Origin: Serratia sp. DD3
GTDB taxonomy: Bacteria > Pseudomonadota > Gammaproteobacteria > Enterobacterales > Enterobacteriaceae
DNA: 24,876 bases
Direction of reading: 5' to 3'
Assembly: GCF_000496755.2 (NCBI RefSeq)
Contig: NZ_AYKS02000021.1
Span: 1-24,876 of the forward strand
Under the pieces are notes generated by a model. That model saw only the letters and a list, made by a program, of their open reading frames with translations, searched no databases and was not told the origin of the DNA. The translations under genes were made by a program, and so were the position numbers. Of the stretch, positions 1 through 8,594 are shown one piece after another; position 1 is the first letter of the stretch; every line of letters starts with the position of its first letter.

Positions 1-2
1 AC

Positions 3-323
3 ATCAAGGACTATAAATTTGGCATGGGAATGGGTCAGGTTCGGATCAAAAATCCGGCAAGACGCGATCGATTATTTCTGTTCAGTGCGCTGGCGATAGT
101 CCTGTTGACGCTGCTGGGCAAGGCAGGAGACAGCGCGGGTCTGGAGCGAACGATCAAGGTCAATACCAGCAAAAGCCGAACATATTCATTTTTCCGACAA
201 GGTGTTATCTACTATCAATTACTGCCTAAAATGAAAGAAGCCTACGCGATATTGTTGATGGAGAAGTTTACTTATTACCTGAGGCAGCATCGGTTATATA
301 CCCGCACACTTGGCATTATTTGA
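3..323 (+). CDS. IS4-family transposase, C-terminal end (partial)
   Basis: The reading frame is open from the left window edge to a TGA at 321-323, so only the last ~106 residues are present; the internal ATG at 24 is probably not the start. The visible part begins IKDYKFGMGMGQ and continues RIKNPARRDRLFLFSALAIVLLTLLG. This matches the region around and after the 'FRDIKD' lysine of the YREE motif in IS4-type DDE transposases, followed by their hydrophobic helix and the 'LFRQG'-like tail (here FFRQG). The catalytic DDE residues lie outside the window, so I cannot say whether the element is intact. The right inverted repeat would be expected shortly downstream, possibly in the 330-350 stretch (atgaggggatctctgag), but its partner is not visible. 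Family assignment is fairly secure; the exact IS name is not. Confidence 0.75.
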   Translation: MKDYKFGMGMGQVRIKNPARRDRLFLFSALAIVLLTLLGKAGDSAGLERTIKVNTSKSRTYSFFRQGVIYYQLLPKMKEAYAILLMEKFTYYLRQHRLYTRTLGII

Positions 324-452
324 GTCTCTAAAAATGAGGGGATCTCTGAGGATAATATCAGGTTGTTTCAAGTCATGCGTGCTTGGTTTGATGATTGGGG
401 TGCCACTTGCTTGCTTTGTCACTTGAATCAACCTGGGTAGAGTAAAAGGCTA

Positions 453-1532
453 TTACAGTACATGCTGTACTAACTGATTGATGGCACCTCCGCCAATAAC
501 CAACCAGATAAATAGCAATGTTGCCAGCAAAATGGGTTTTACACCGGCTTGCCGTACCGCGCTGATATGGGTGGTCAACCCCAATGCCGCCATCGCCATC
601 GCCAGCATCCAGGTATCGAGGGTGATCAGTTGCCGTACCACCATGGTTGGCAGCAAATTTAACGAATTCAACCCGGCCACCGCGATAAATAACACCGCAA
701 ACCAAGGGATAGTAATGGCAGATTTTTCACTCTGGTTACCATTGCTATTACGGCGACTAAGGTAGCCGGATAGCAGCAGTAGGAAAGGGGCCAGCATCAT
801 GACGCGGATCATCTTGGTGATCACTGCCGCATTTTCTGCATTCGGTCCAATGGCATGACCCGCCGCCACCACTTGGGCGACTTCATGAACGGTAGACCCA
901 ATATAGATACCGAAGGCTTGTTGGTTGAACGGCAGCCATTGAAAGTGCTGATTGAGATGATACAGCCAGGGGTAAGCAAAGATAGCAAGGGTACCAAAAA
1001 CCACCACAGTAGAGACGGCAACTGCCACTTTGCTGGAGTCAGCTTTTAATATCGGGTCAGTAGCCATCACGGCGGCGGCACCACAGATACTGCTGCCTGC
1101 ACCGATCAGCATGGTGGTCTGGCTATCAATGCCAAAGACTTTTCTGCCTAGCCAGCAGGCCAGTAGAAAGGTAGTGCCAAGGGTAAGTGCATCAATAATA
1201 ATGCCAGCGGCGCCTACATCAGCAATTTGCTGAAAGGTTAAGCGGAAACCATAAAGAATAATCCCCAGGCGCAGCAGGCGCTGTTTAGCCAGTTGGACGC
1301 CAGCATGACAACGGGGTTGCAACCAGGGATAAACCGTGTTGCCCACCACGATGCCGAGTAAGATTGCCAGCGTTAGGGCACCTAGCCCCAAATCAGCAAT
1401 CCAGGGAATATTGCTCGCCCAGACTGCCAGTGCGGTTAATGCACCGGTCAGCAGCAGACCCGCTAGCAGCTTGGTGATGCCAAATTGGGGTAAATGGCGT
1501 GCAGGGCAGGCTGGGGTGGTATCACTTGCCAT
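453..1532 (-). CDS. yeiH: YeiH family inner-membrane transporter (UPF0324, putative sulfate/sulfite exporter)
   Basis: This 359-residue protein is strongly hydrophobic, with about ten membrane segments starting near residue 19, and matches E. coli YeiH (about 349 residues) across its length. Recognisable stretches are GLGALTLAILLGIVVGN, the RLLRLGIILYGFRLTF segment, and IGAGSSICGAAAVMA, which is characteristic of the UPF0324 family. The ATG at 1530-1532 is preceded by a good ribosome site (agagga) on the minus strand. It is divergent from the LysR gene yeiE, the usual arrangement of a transporter and its regulator. YeiH is generally listed as a putative sulfate-family exporter, and YeiE has been linked in the literature to sulfite; transport activity is not shown by the sequence. 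An AT-rich stretch on the minus strand contains TATAAT (complement of 1597-1602), a candidate -10 box. Confidence 0.93.
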   Translation of the reverse strand: MASDTTPACPARHLPQFGITKLLAGLLLTGALTALAVWASNIPWIADLGLGALTLAILLGIVVGNTVYPWLQPRCHAGVQLAKQRLLRLGIILYGFRLTFQQIADVGAAGIIIDALTLGTTFLLACWLGRKVFGIDSQTTMLIGAGSSICGAAAVMATDPILKADSSKVAVAVSTVVVFGTLAIFAYPWLYHLNQHFQWLPFNQQAFGIYIGSTVHEVAQVVAAGHAIGPNAENAAVITKMIRVMMLAPFLLLLSGYLSRRNSNGNQSEKSAITIPWFAVLFIAVAGLNSLNLLPTMVVRQLITLDTWMLAMAMAALGLTTHISAVRQAGVKPILLATLLFIWLVIGGGAINQLVQHVL

Positions 1533-1663
1533 TAATCAATCCTCTATCAATTTATTAGCTGGAAGGATAAATGCTGGTGATCTAAAAAAGAAATTGATTA
1601 TATATTTATAACCTATCGGAATAACTGGTATAGAACGGTCGTTGTTTGACCTTGAGGCAGAAT

Positions 1664-2554
1664 ATGCACATCACCTTGCGCCAACTGGAAGTCTTCTGCG
1701 AAGTGCTAAAAGGGGGCTCAACCACACAAGCCTCTGCGGTATTGGCTTTATCACAATCAGCAGTTAGCGCGGCGCTGGCTGATCTGGAAGGGCAATTGCA
1801 TGTGCTGCTGTTTGATCGGGTGGGCAAACGCTTGGTCATTAATGAGCATGGTCGTTTGTTGTACCCTAAAGCCCTGGCGCTGCTGGAACAAGCTGGCGAA
1901 ATAGAGCAACTGTTTCGGCATGATAGTGCTGCTTTGCGTATCGCGGCCAGCAGCACGATTGGTAACTATATGCTGCCAGAGATGATGGCCCGCTATCGGA
2001 AAGAATTTCCTGCTACACCATTGGAGTTAAACGTCGGAAACAGCCAGGAAGTGATTGTCGCAGTCGCTGATTTTCGTGTTGATCTGGGCTTAATAGAAGG
2101 GCCATGTCATAGGCCGGAACTGGTGACTCATCCCTGGCTGGATGATGAACTGGTGGTCTTTGCCGCGCCAGATAATCCGTTGTTGCTACATCCCATTACG
2201 TTGGATGCGCTGGCCCGTGCGCCCTGGCTCCTGCGTGAGCAGGGTTCCGGCACGCGAGAAGTGCTGGATCACCTGTTGCTGGCAAAATTACCCCATTTTC
2301 AGTTGGTCATGGAGTTGGGTAACTCCGAGGCGATTAAGCACGCCGTGCGTTACGGTATTGGCATTAGCTGCCTTTCACGGCGAGTGGTTGAGGAACAGCT
2401 GAACAGTGGGGTGCTGGTTGAACTTAAGATCCCATTAGCGCCTCTGAGGCGGACGCTGTACTTGATCCATCATCGGCAGAAGCATCTGTCTCATGCATTA
2501 CAACGTTTCTTGAATTATTGCGCGGTCCCGCTAGCGGATCTTGAGCGCCAGTGA
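1664..2554 (+). CDS. yeiE: LysR-type transcriptional regulator YeiE
   Basis: This 296-residue regulator has an N-terminal winged helix-turn-helix ([23 protein letters not shown], with the recognition helix near [16 protein letters not shown]) and a C-terminal LysR effector domain. It is close to E. coli YeiE throughout, including [35 protein letters not shown] and the C-terminal [10 protein letters not shown] chose the ATG at 1664 because it matches the E. coli N-terminus and has GAGG at 1654-1657 six bases upstream; an in-frame TTG at 1646 is less likely. YeiE activates the divergent yeiH and has been tied to sulfite sensing and iron or virulence traits in enterics. The 131-base divergent spacer holds an imperfect ATAACC/GGTAT dyad (1608-1631) that could be its operator, but this is weak. 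Confidence 0.95.
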   Translation: MHITLRQLEVFCEVLKGGSTTQASAVLALSQSAVSAALADLEGQLHVLLFDRVGKRLVINEHGRLLYPKALALLEQAGEIEQLFRHDSAALRIAASSTIGNYMLPEMMARYRKEFPATPLELNVGNSQEVIVAVADFRVDLGLIEGPCHRPELVTHPWLDDELVVFAAPDNPLLLHPITLDALARAPWLLREQGSGTREVLDHLLLAKLPHFQLVMELGNSEAIKHAVRYGIGISCLSRRVVEEQLNSGVLVELKIPLAPLRRTLYLIHHRQKHLSHALQRFLNYCAVPLADLERQ

Positions 2555-2713
2555 AGGGGGAAGTTAGGACATTAGGGTTTTGCTAATAATCAGCGTTGGA
2601 TTATGAAGCTATCTTATATTAGCGCATTGCTGCTAGTGCCTTGGCGGGTATTTGCTACAATCTGCCCCTCATTTTTGACATACCAGTATAAATATAGGGT
2701 AAGAAAGGCTCGA

Positions 2714-4189
2714 ATGGATATAAAAACAACGGGGCAACCAGCACCGAGATTACGCCGTGAGTTGAAAGCGCGGCATTTGACCATGATTGCCATTGGCGGC
2801 TCTATTGGTACCGGTCTATTTGTTGCATCAGGGGCAACAGTTTCTCAGGCTGGTCCTGGGGGGGCACTACTTTCTTATGCGCTTATCGGCCTGATGGTCT
2901 ATTTCCTGATGACCAGCTTGGGTGAATTAGCCGCATTTATGCCAGTTTCCGGCTCATTTTCCACCTATGGGGCCAAATATGTTGAAGAGGGCTTTGGCTT
3001 CGCCCTCGGTTGGAACTACTGGTACAACTGGGCGGTGACCATCGCAGTTGACTTGGTCGCTGCACAGTTGGTGATGAATTACTGGTTTCCAGATACCCCG
3101 GGCTGGATCTGGAGTGCACTGTTCCTTGGCGTGATGTTTCTGCTGAATTACATCTCGGTTAAAGGCTTCGGTGAGGCAGAATATTGGTTCTCGCTGATTA
3201 AAGTGAGTACCGTGATCATCTTTATTGGCCTCGGCATGCTGATGATTTTCGGCATTTTACGTGGTGGTGAAGGGGCTGGCTGGCATAACTGGACCATTGG
3301 CGATGCACCTTTTGCCGGTGGTTTTTCAGCCATGATCGGGGTGGCGATGATTGTTGGCTTCTCCTTCCAAGGGACCGAACTGATCGGGATTGCGGCGGGT
3401 GAATCAGAAGATCCTGGCAAGAATATTCCCCGTGCGGTGCGGCAAGTGTTCTGGCGTATTTTGCTGTTTTATATCTTTGCGATTCTGATCATCAGCTTGA
3501 TCATTCCTTACACCGATCCTAGCCTGCTGCGCAACGATGTGAAAGATATCAGCGTCAGTCCGTTTACCCTGGTCTTCGAGCACGCCGGTCTGTTATCCGC
3601 GGCTGCAGTGATGAATGCGGTGATCCTGACGGCGGTGCTCTCCGCCGGTAACTCTGGGATGTATGCCTCAACCCGTATGCTGTTCACTTTGGCTTCCGAA
3701 GGGAAAGCACCACGTATTTTTGCCAAGTTATCTAAAGGGGGTGTACCGCGTAATGCACTGTATGCCACCACGGTGGTCGCAGGGCTTTGCTTCCTCAGCT
3801 CCATGTTTGGCAACCAGGAAGTCTATCTGTGGTTACTCAATACCTCGGGGATGACCGGTTTTATCGCTTGGTTGGGGATTGCTATCAGCCATTACCGCTT
3901 CCGCCGTGGCTATGTGGCACGTGGGTTAGACCTTAACGATCTGCCCTATCAATCCGGTTTCTTTCCGTTAGGGCCTATTTTTGCCTTTGTACTCTGCTTG
4001 ATCATTACCTTAGGGCAAAATTATCAGGCTTTCCTGCAAGACAGAATTGACTGGTATGGAGTGACGGCGACTTATATTGGTATTCCGCTGTTCTTGGTGA
4101 TCTGGTTTGGTTATAAGTTGACACGCGGTACCCGTATTGTGAAATACGATGAAATGGAGTTCCCGAAGTGGGATGCTAATAAACAGTGA
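2714..4189 (+). CDS. lysP: Lysine-specific permease LysP
   Basis: LysP is the inner-membrane, proton-coupled lysine importer of the APC superfamily; in E. coli it also restrains the CadC acid-response activator. The 491-residue protein has about 12 membrane segments. It is nearly collinear with E. coli LysP (489 residues): RELKARHLTMIAIGGSIGTGLF at the first unwound helix, FSFQGTELIGIAAGESEDP in helix 6, and LSAGNSGMYASTRML. The frame stays open upstream to 2603, but the ATG at 2714 reproduces the E. coli N-terminus (MDIKTTGQPAPRLRREL) and has an aagaaagg ribosome site at 2701-2708, so the 37-residue extension is rejected. It follows yeiE in the same direction after 159 bases, as in the E. 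coli lysP/yeiE/yeiH neighbourhood, although gene order and orientation differ. I see no lysine riboswitch upstream. Confidence 0.96.
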   Translation: MDIKTTGQPAPRLRRELKARHLTMIAIGGSIGTGLFVASGATVSQAGPGGALLSYALIGLMVYFLMTSLGELAAFMPVSGSFSTYGAKYVEEGFGFALGWNYWYNWAVTIAVDLVAAQLVMNYWFPDTPGWIWSALFLGVMFLLNYISVKGFGEAEYWFSLIKVSTVIIFIGLGMLMIFGILRGGEGAGWHNWTIGDAPFAGGFSAMIGVAMIVGFSFQGTELIGIAAGESEDPGKNIPRAVRQVFWRILLFYIFAILIISLIIPYTDPSLLRNDVKDISVSPFTLVFEHAGLLSAAAVMNAVILTAVLSAGNSGMYASTRMLFTLASEGKAPRIFAKLSKGGVPRNALYATTVVAGLCFLSSMFGNQEVYLWLLNTSGMTGFIAWLGIAISHYRFRRGYVARGLDLNDLPYQSGFFPLGPIFAFVLCLIITLGQNYQAFLQDRIDWYGVTATYIGIPLFLVIWFGYKLTRGTRIVKYDEMEFPKWDANKQ

Positions 4190-4202
4190 TTTGCTGGTGA
4201 TG

Positions 4203-4236
4203 GCGGCAGGTAGGAGGTCGTTCTGCCACCTGCCGC
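4203..4236 (+). other. Inverted repeat just after lysP
   Basis: A perfect 9-base-pair stem (GCGGCAGGT at 4203-4211 with ACCTGCCGC at 4228-4236) encloses a 16-base loop, starting 13 bases after the lysP stop. No T-run follows, so it is not a convincing intrinsic terminator; it may stabilise the lysP 3' end. Confidence 0.5.
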
Positions 4237-4340
4237 AGCTGTGTTAATCACTAAAATAGTTTGTTGCAAAAAGAGTTTGTCGTAAGGGTTTTCAGGGCTT
4301 GTTTTTCAGCAGCCAAATGTGCAAAATACACGAAATGCAG

Positions 4341-4374
4341 ATAACCGACGTTTTAACGCGTCGGTTATTTTTTT
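4341..4374 (+). terminator. Rho-independent terminator after lysP
   Basis: A perfect 10-base-pair stem (ATAACCGACG at 4341-4350 with CGTCGGTTAT at 4359-4368) and an 8-base loop are followed directly by a run of seven T (4368-4374). This is a textbook intrinsic terminator for lysP and separates it transcriptionally from plaP. Confidence 0.88.
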
Positions 4375-4702
4375 GCATTGCGTAACCACTGTGAATTTCA
4401 CACACCAAGCGAGGCCGGACATCGAGCCGGATAGATAAATAGTTTGTCACGATCAAACAAAACTTTATGGTCGTGAATCATGAGGATAAGAATAATGGGG
4501 CACTTTTTCACTTTAGTACCGGTACTCACCGGTTTCCGCTGCCGTGGCAGCGACTATGGAGCAATCAAGGCAATTTCGCCTCGTTATCCTGCTTCTCTTG
4601 TCCCTCTTTTAGAATTCAGTCGTCTGTTGCGATGTTTCCCCGCAACCTTAAGTCTTAGGGTATTAAGTATCCGTCAGGCTCAAGGTAAGGGGAGGCTGCG
4701 CA
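4375..4702 (+). promoter_or_regulatory. Long plaP leader with ribosome-site-sequestering structure
   Basis: This stretch lies between the lysP terminator and plaP. It carries several potential hairpins: ACCGGT/ACCGGT at 4518-4533, and CGCTGC/GCAGCG with a four-base loop at 4537-4552. Nearest the gene, 4635-4641 (TTTCCCC) and 4645-4649 (ACCTT) can pair with 4682-4686 (AAGGT) and 4689-4695 (GGGGAGG). The last segment is the plaP ribosome site, 7 bases before its ATG, so the fold would block initiation. A smaller hairpin (4658-4663 with 4667-4672) nests inside. This suggests control at the RNA level, perhaps through translation of the upstream frame described separately. I found no match to a riboswitch class I know. 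Confidence 0.5.
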
Positions 4703-4713
4703 ATGTCCGATAA
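4495..4713 (+). CDS. Possible leader peptide overlapping the plaP start
   Basis: This is a 72-residue frame beginning [18 protein letters not shown]. Its ATG at 4495 has a good ribosome site (GAGGA at 4482-4486, 8 bases upstream). It reads through the hairpins of the plaP leader and over the plaP ribosome site, and stops at 4711-4713, 11 bases inside plaP in another frame. Ribosomes finishing it would melt the structure hiding the plaP ribosome site, so translational coupling is plausible. It has 12 Arg and several Leu, and no resemblance to a protein I know. It could be a chance frame; an in-frame ATG at 4480 and a different-frame ORF from 4467 also exist but lack ribosome sites of this quality. 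Confidence 0.4.
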   Translation: MGHFFTLVPVLTGFRCRGSDYGAIKAISPRYPASLVPLLEFSRLLRCFPATLSLRVLSIRQAQGKGRLRNVR

Positions 4714-6073
4714 CAACATCAGCGCCGCACCTGCCGGCCAACGTGTAAAACTGCGTAAAACGCTAACTCTCGTCCCAGTGGTGATGATGGGCTTGGCCTA
4801 TATGCAGCCAATGACTATCTTTGACACTTTTGGCATTGTTTCTGGCCTGACAGATGGCCACGTGGCAACCGCCTATGCATTTGCATTGTTGGCGATCCTG
4901 TTTACTGCGTTGAGCTACGGCAAACTGGTGCGGAAATATCCTTCTGCCGGTTCTGCCTATACTTATGCGCAAAAAGCCATCAACCCTCATGTCGGTTTTA
5001 TGGTTGGCTGGTCATCCCTGCTGGACTACCTGTTCATGCCGATGATCAACATCCTGCTGGCAAAAATATATCTGGAAGCGATTTTCCCAGGCATACCATC
5101 CTGGATCTTTGTAGTGGTGTTGGTGGGGTTGATGACCTTTTTCAACCTGCGCGGCATTAAATTGGTGGCAAACCTGAACTCCATTATTGTGGTGGTGCAG
5201 GTGGCGATCATGGTCGTGTTTCTGGGGTTGGTGGTGTATGGCCTTTCCCACGGCGAAGGTGGTGGTACGTTAGTCAGTAGCCGCCCGTTCTGGTCTGATA
5301 ATGCCCATGTTGTGCCAATGATTACCGGTGCAACCATTCTCTGTTTTTCGTTTCTTGGTTTTGATGGCATCAGCTCATTATCTGAAGAGACCAAAGACGC
5401 TGAGAATGTGATCCCGAAAGCGATCTTCCTGACGGCATTGATTGGCGGCATCATCTTTATTGTGGTGTCTTATTTTGTCCAGCTTTACTTCCCAGACATC
5501 TCGCGTTTCAAGGATCCTGAGGCTTCACAGCCAGAAATTATGCTGTATGTGGCCGGTAAGTTCTTCCAGTCAGTGATTTTGGTATTCTCTTGTGTAACGG
5601 TGCTGGCATCAGGCATGGCTGCTCATGCGGGGGTTTCCCGCTTGATGTATGTGATGGGGCGTGATGGCGTGTTCCCGGAGCGTTTCTTTGGCTATGTGCA
5701 TCCAAAATGGCGTACACCTGTCCTCAACGTATTGCTGGTTGGTGTGATAGCGCTTTCTGCCATCGAGTTCGACTTGGTCACTGCAACGGCATTGATTAAC
5801 TTTGGTGCATTGATTGCCTTTACCTTTGTGAACCTGTCCGTGATCTCACAGTTTTATATTCGTGAGAAACGTAATCGGACGGCAAAAGATATCTTCAATT
5901 ACCTGATATTACCGCTGATGGGGGCACTGACGGTGGGTGCGCTGTGGATCAACCTGGAAGCCAGCTCAATGATATTGGGGCTGATTTGGGCATCCATTGG
6001 TTTGATCTACCTGGCGTTTGTTACCCGCATCTTCCGTTTGCCAGTGCCGCAAGCCTGCGAGGACGTAGTTTGA
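4703..6073 (+). CDS. plaP: Putrescine importer PlaP (YeeF), APC family
   Basis: PlaP is a low-affinity, proton-motive-force-driven putrescine importer of the inner membrane; in E. coli it is needed for putrescine-dependent surface motility. The 456-residue product aligns end to end with E. coli PlaP (452 residues). Shared segments include [89 protein letters not shown] and the C-terminal LPVPQ. About 12 membrane segments are evident. The ATG at 4703 has a very strong ribosome site (AGGGGAGG). As in E. coli it sits close to sbcB; here it also follows lysP, placing two cationic-substrate importers side by side. The structured leader upstream suggests post-transcriptional control. Confidence 0.95.
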   Translation: MSDNNISAAPAGQRVKLRKTLTLVPVVMMGLAYMQPMTIFDTFGIVSGLTDGHVATAYAFALLAILFTALSYGKLVRKYPSAGSAYTYAQKAINPHVGFMVGWSSLLDYLFMPMINILLAKIYLEAIFPGIPSWIFVVVLVGLMTFFNLRGIKLVANLNSIIVVVQVAIMVVFLGLVVYGLSHGEGGGTLVSSRPFWSDNAHVVPMITGATILCFSFLGFDGISSLSEETKDAENVIPKAIFLTALIGGIIFIVVSYFVQLYFPDISRFKDPEASQPEIMLYVAGKFFQSVILVFSCVTVLASGMAAHAGVSRLMYVMGRDGVFPERFFGYVHPKWRTPVLNVLLVGVIALSAIEFDLVTATALINFGALIAFTFVNLSVISQFYIREKRNRTAKDIFNYLILPLMGALTVGALWINLEASSMILGLIWASIGLIYLAFVTRIFRLPVPQACEDVV

Positions 6074-6078
6074 TTGGA

Positions 6079-6108
6079 GGGGCTCAGCAATAAATAAGCT
6101 TGAGCCCT
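6079..6108. terminator. Hairpin between convergent plaP and sbcB
   Basis: GGGCTCA at 6080-6086 pairs with TGAGCCC at 6101-6107, with flanking G-T pairs. It lies in the 69-base gap between the two convergent stop codons and could end transcripts from both sides. There is no T-run on either strand, so terminator function is tentative. Confidence 0.45.
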
Positions 6109-6142
6109 ATCAATTGATATTCACCCTGTGCGGTGGCTGGGT

Positions 6143-7570
6143 TTATCCCACCAATTGTTTACCGTAATCAAACAGCGCTTTCAGTAGCGCTGTTTTCTTT
6201 TCATCCCCTTGGTACTGCTGGTACAGCGCGTCTAATTGCAACAGATACTCTTGTACCCTATCGGTATTCAGCACATCCTGGCGGTGTAACAGCCAACGGC
6301 GTTGTTCGCTATCATCCAGGGTCTGCGGGTAATTACGTGCGCGGTAACGGAATAACAGCGCTTTGATTCTACTATCGCCGAAGGTCAAATCCAGCAGCGG
6401 CAGATCCTGCGGTTTGGTTTGCTGAATGATCTTCATGGCTGCTTTGTCGGCATCGCTAAAGAAACCTTCATACAACTGAGCATCAACATTGTTACTCGGG
6501 GTGAAAGTCGGCGCCTCGGCAAAAAGTGCGACGACTTTTTCACGAATTTCCGGGTGTTGGCGCAGTACCTTCAGGTTCTCAAGGCAGGCCTGGCGATCGA
6601 TACCTAAGCGTTCGGCATTTTCTGGCAGTAAGGTTTTGGCAGGAGCCAGTACCGGGCATTTATTGATATGCACCAGTTTGATGGGTATTGGTGCCTGATC
6701 TGCCGCCAAGCGATTGCGAGGGGTATAGAGGCGTTCCCGCAGCTCATCGGCGCTCAGTGTCAACAAAGGGGTAATATCACCAGCCAGATCGCACATGATA
6801 ACGGCATTCTTGTTATCCGGGTGCCAAGCAAGCGGTGAAACCCAACTGGTATTGCCGCGTGCCGCACCAAACATACCGGAAACATGGACCAAGGGGGTCA
6901 TTTCTGCAATATCAATCAGCGTATTCAGTTTGTGCTTATTACGATGCTGCAACAAATAGTCAAATAATCTGGGCTGTGCCTGTTTAACCAACTTAGCCAT
7001 GGCGATAGTCGCATGGACATCGGACATCGCATCATGAGCCTGTTGGTGTTCTACGCCATTGGCCGCCGTCAAGTGCTCCAGGCGGAAACTGGGCAAACCA
7101 TCGTCATTTTCTGGCCAGTGGATACCTTCTGGCCGTAGGGCGTAGCAGGCGCGCATCACATCCAATAAGTCCCAACGGGAATTGCCATTTTGCCAACTAT
7201 AAGCATAGGGATCGTAGAAACTGCGATAGAAAATATTGCGGCTGACCTCATCGTCGAAACGGATATTGTTATAGCCTAAAATACAGGTGCCGGGAACACT
7301 GAATGCCTGGTGGATTTGGCGGGCAAACTCGGCTTCATTAACGCCTTTAGCTAGCGCTTGCTGTGGAGTAATACCGGTGATCATGACCGCTTCGGGATCC
7401 GGTAAGTAGTCATCGGCAGGCGCACAGTAAACAACCAATGGCTCTTCGATAAGGTTGAAATCTAAATCAGTGCGCACCCCGGCAAATTGCGCGGGGCGAT
7501 CCAGTGATGGACTTTTACCGAAGGTTTCATAGTCATGGATATAAAAAGTCGGGTTTGCCTTACTGCTCAA
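6143..7570 (-). CDS. sbcB: Exodeoxyribonuclease I (SbcB), 3'-5' single-strand DNase
   Basis: Exonuclease I degrades single-stranded DNA 3' to 5' and acts in recombination and mismatch repair; it binds the SSB C-terminus. The 475-residue length equals that of E. coli. The N-terminal DEDDh nuclease domain keeps all catalytic residues: D13 and E15 in HDYETFG, D106 in NNIRFDDEV, H179 and D184 in AHDAMSDVHAT, each offset by two from the E. coli numbers. The SH3-like and helical C-terminal regions follow (LVHINKCPVLAP, FFSDADKAAMKI). The start appears to be TTG at 7568-7570, preceded by gaagag eight bases upstream; no in-frame ATG lies at the right place. A three-codon ATG frame (MPF) begins 8 bases earlier and overlaps this start. 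The gene is convergent with plaP and divergent from tmaR. Confidence 0.96.
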   Translation of the reverse strand: MSSKANPTFYIHDYETFGKSPSLDRPAQFAGVRTDLDFNLIEEPLVVYCAPADDYLPDPEAVMITGITPQQALAKGVNEAEFARQIHQAFSVPGTCILGYNNIRFDDEVSRNIFYRSFYDPYAYSWQNGNSRWDLLDVMRACYALRPEGIHWPENDDGLPSFRLEHLTAANGVEHQQAHDAMSDVHATIAMAKLVKQAQPRLFDYLLQHRNKHKLNTLIDIAEMTPLVHVSGMFGAARGNTSWVSPLAWHPDNKNAVIMCDLAGDITPLLTLSADELRERLYTPRNRLAADQAPIPIKLVHINKCPVLAPAKTLLPENAERLGIDRQACLENLKVLRQHPEIREKVVALFAEAPTFTPSNNVDAQLYEGFFSDADKAAMKIIQQTKPQDLPLLDLTFGDSRIKALLFRYRARNYPQTLDDSEQRRWLLHRQDVLNTDRVQEYLLQLDALYQQYQGDEKKTALLKALFDYGKQLVG

Positions 7571-8200
<630 letters not shown>

Positions 8201-8209
8201 TGCAAAGTA

Positions 8210-8246
8210 AGCAGGGCGAGTCGTAACCGTTAAGGTTTGCCCTGCT
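8210..8246 (+). terminator. Two-part hairpin after tmaR
   Basis: AGCAGGGC (8210-8217) pairs perfectly with GCCCTGCT (8239-8246); inside it AACC (8225-8228) pairs with GGTT (8234-8237) around a 5-base loop. It starts 10 bases after the tmaR stop. No T-run follows, so it may act as a weak terminator or a 3'-end stabiliser. Confidence 0.5.
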
Positions 8247-8407
8247 AACCAGTACCCATGTGGCTCAAACTGTCAGCCATGGTATCGCTATGATTTCTGC
8301 TGTTTTGATTGCTTTGTCATTCAGTTACCATCTGGCAGGATCCCGAGCGCCACCTATTGAAATTTAGCCATAAGATAGCAAATTGCTTCAAACCCGCTAC
8401 GCTAGTT

Positions 8408-8493
8408 TGTGTGCAATAAAAAGGTATGTGCGATTAAAAGGTACGTGCGTTAAAAAGGTGTGTGCAATAAAAAGGTATGTGCGATAAAAAAGG
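8408..8493 (+). repeat. Five tandem 17-base repeats upstream of the MCE operon
   Basis: Units start at 8408, 8425, 8442, 8459 and 8476, with consensus TRYGTGCRWTAAAAAGG; the last unit is 18 bases. Units 1 and 4 are identical, suggesting growth by duplication of a three-unit (51-base) block. A decayed sixth unit (ttcttgcc) follows. The array begins 187 bases before the first gene of the operon, within a 394-base gene-free stretch that otherwise holds only the tmaR hairpin and an AT-rich probable promoter region (8510-8560). Confidence 0.9.
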
Positions 8494-8594
8494 TTCTTGC
8501 CCTGAATTGTTATCTGTTTTTTTTGAGCTTTAATTAACTTAGCATTATTCAGTTAGCTGTTTGGCTGGTCAGCTTTAGGGAACGGGTTCTTTTT

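Noticed and set aside
2603..2713. 37-residue N-terminal extension of LysP
   Set aside because: It is absent from the E. coli protein, and the ATG at 2714 has its own ribosome site; the upstream part is 5' untranslated.
4190..4374. A small RNA ending at the strong terminator after lysP
   Set aside because: No promoter elements could be recognised between the lysP stop and the hairpin; the terminator is adequately explained by lysP.
4390..4402. Palindrome TGTGAATTTCACA resembling a CRP site upstream of plaP
   Set aside because: The half-sites are 3 bases apart rather than the 6 required for CRP, and it is too short for an ArgR box.
4467..4658. 63-codon frame in the plaP leader
   Set aside because: It lacks a ribosome site, and the competing frame from 4495 has a good one and reaches the plaP start.
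8408..8493. Tandem repeats as a possible CRISPR array
   Set aside because: The units abut with no spacers and are only 17 bases; this is a simple tandem repeat.
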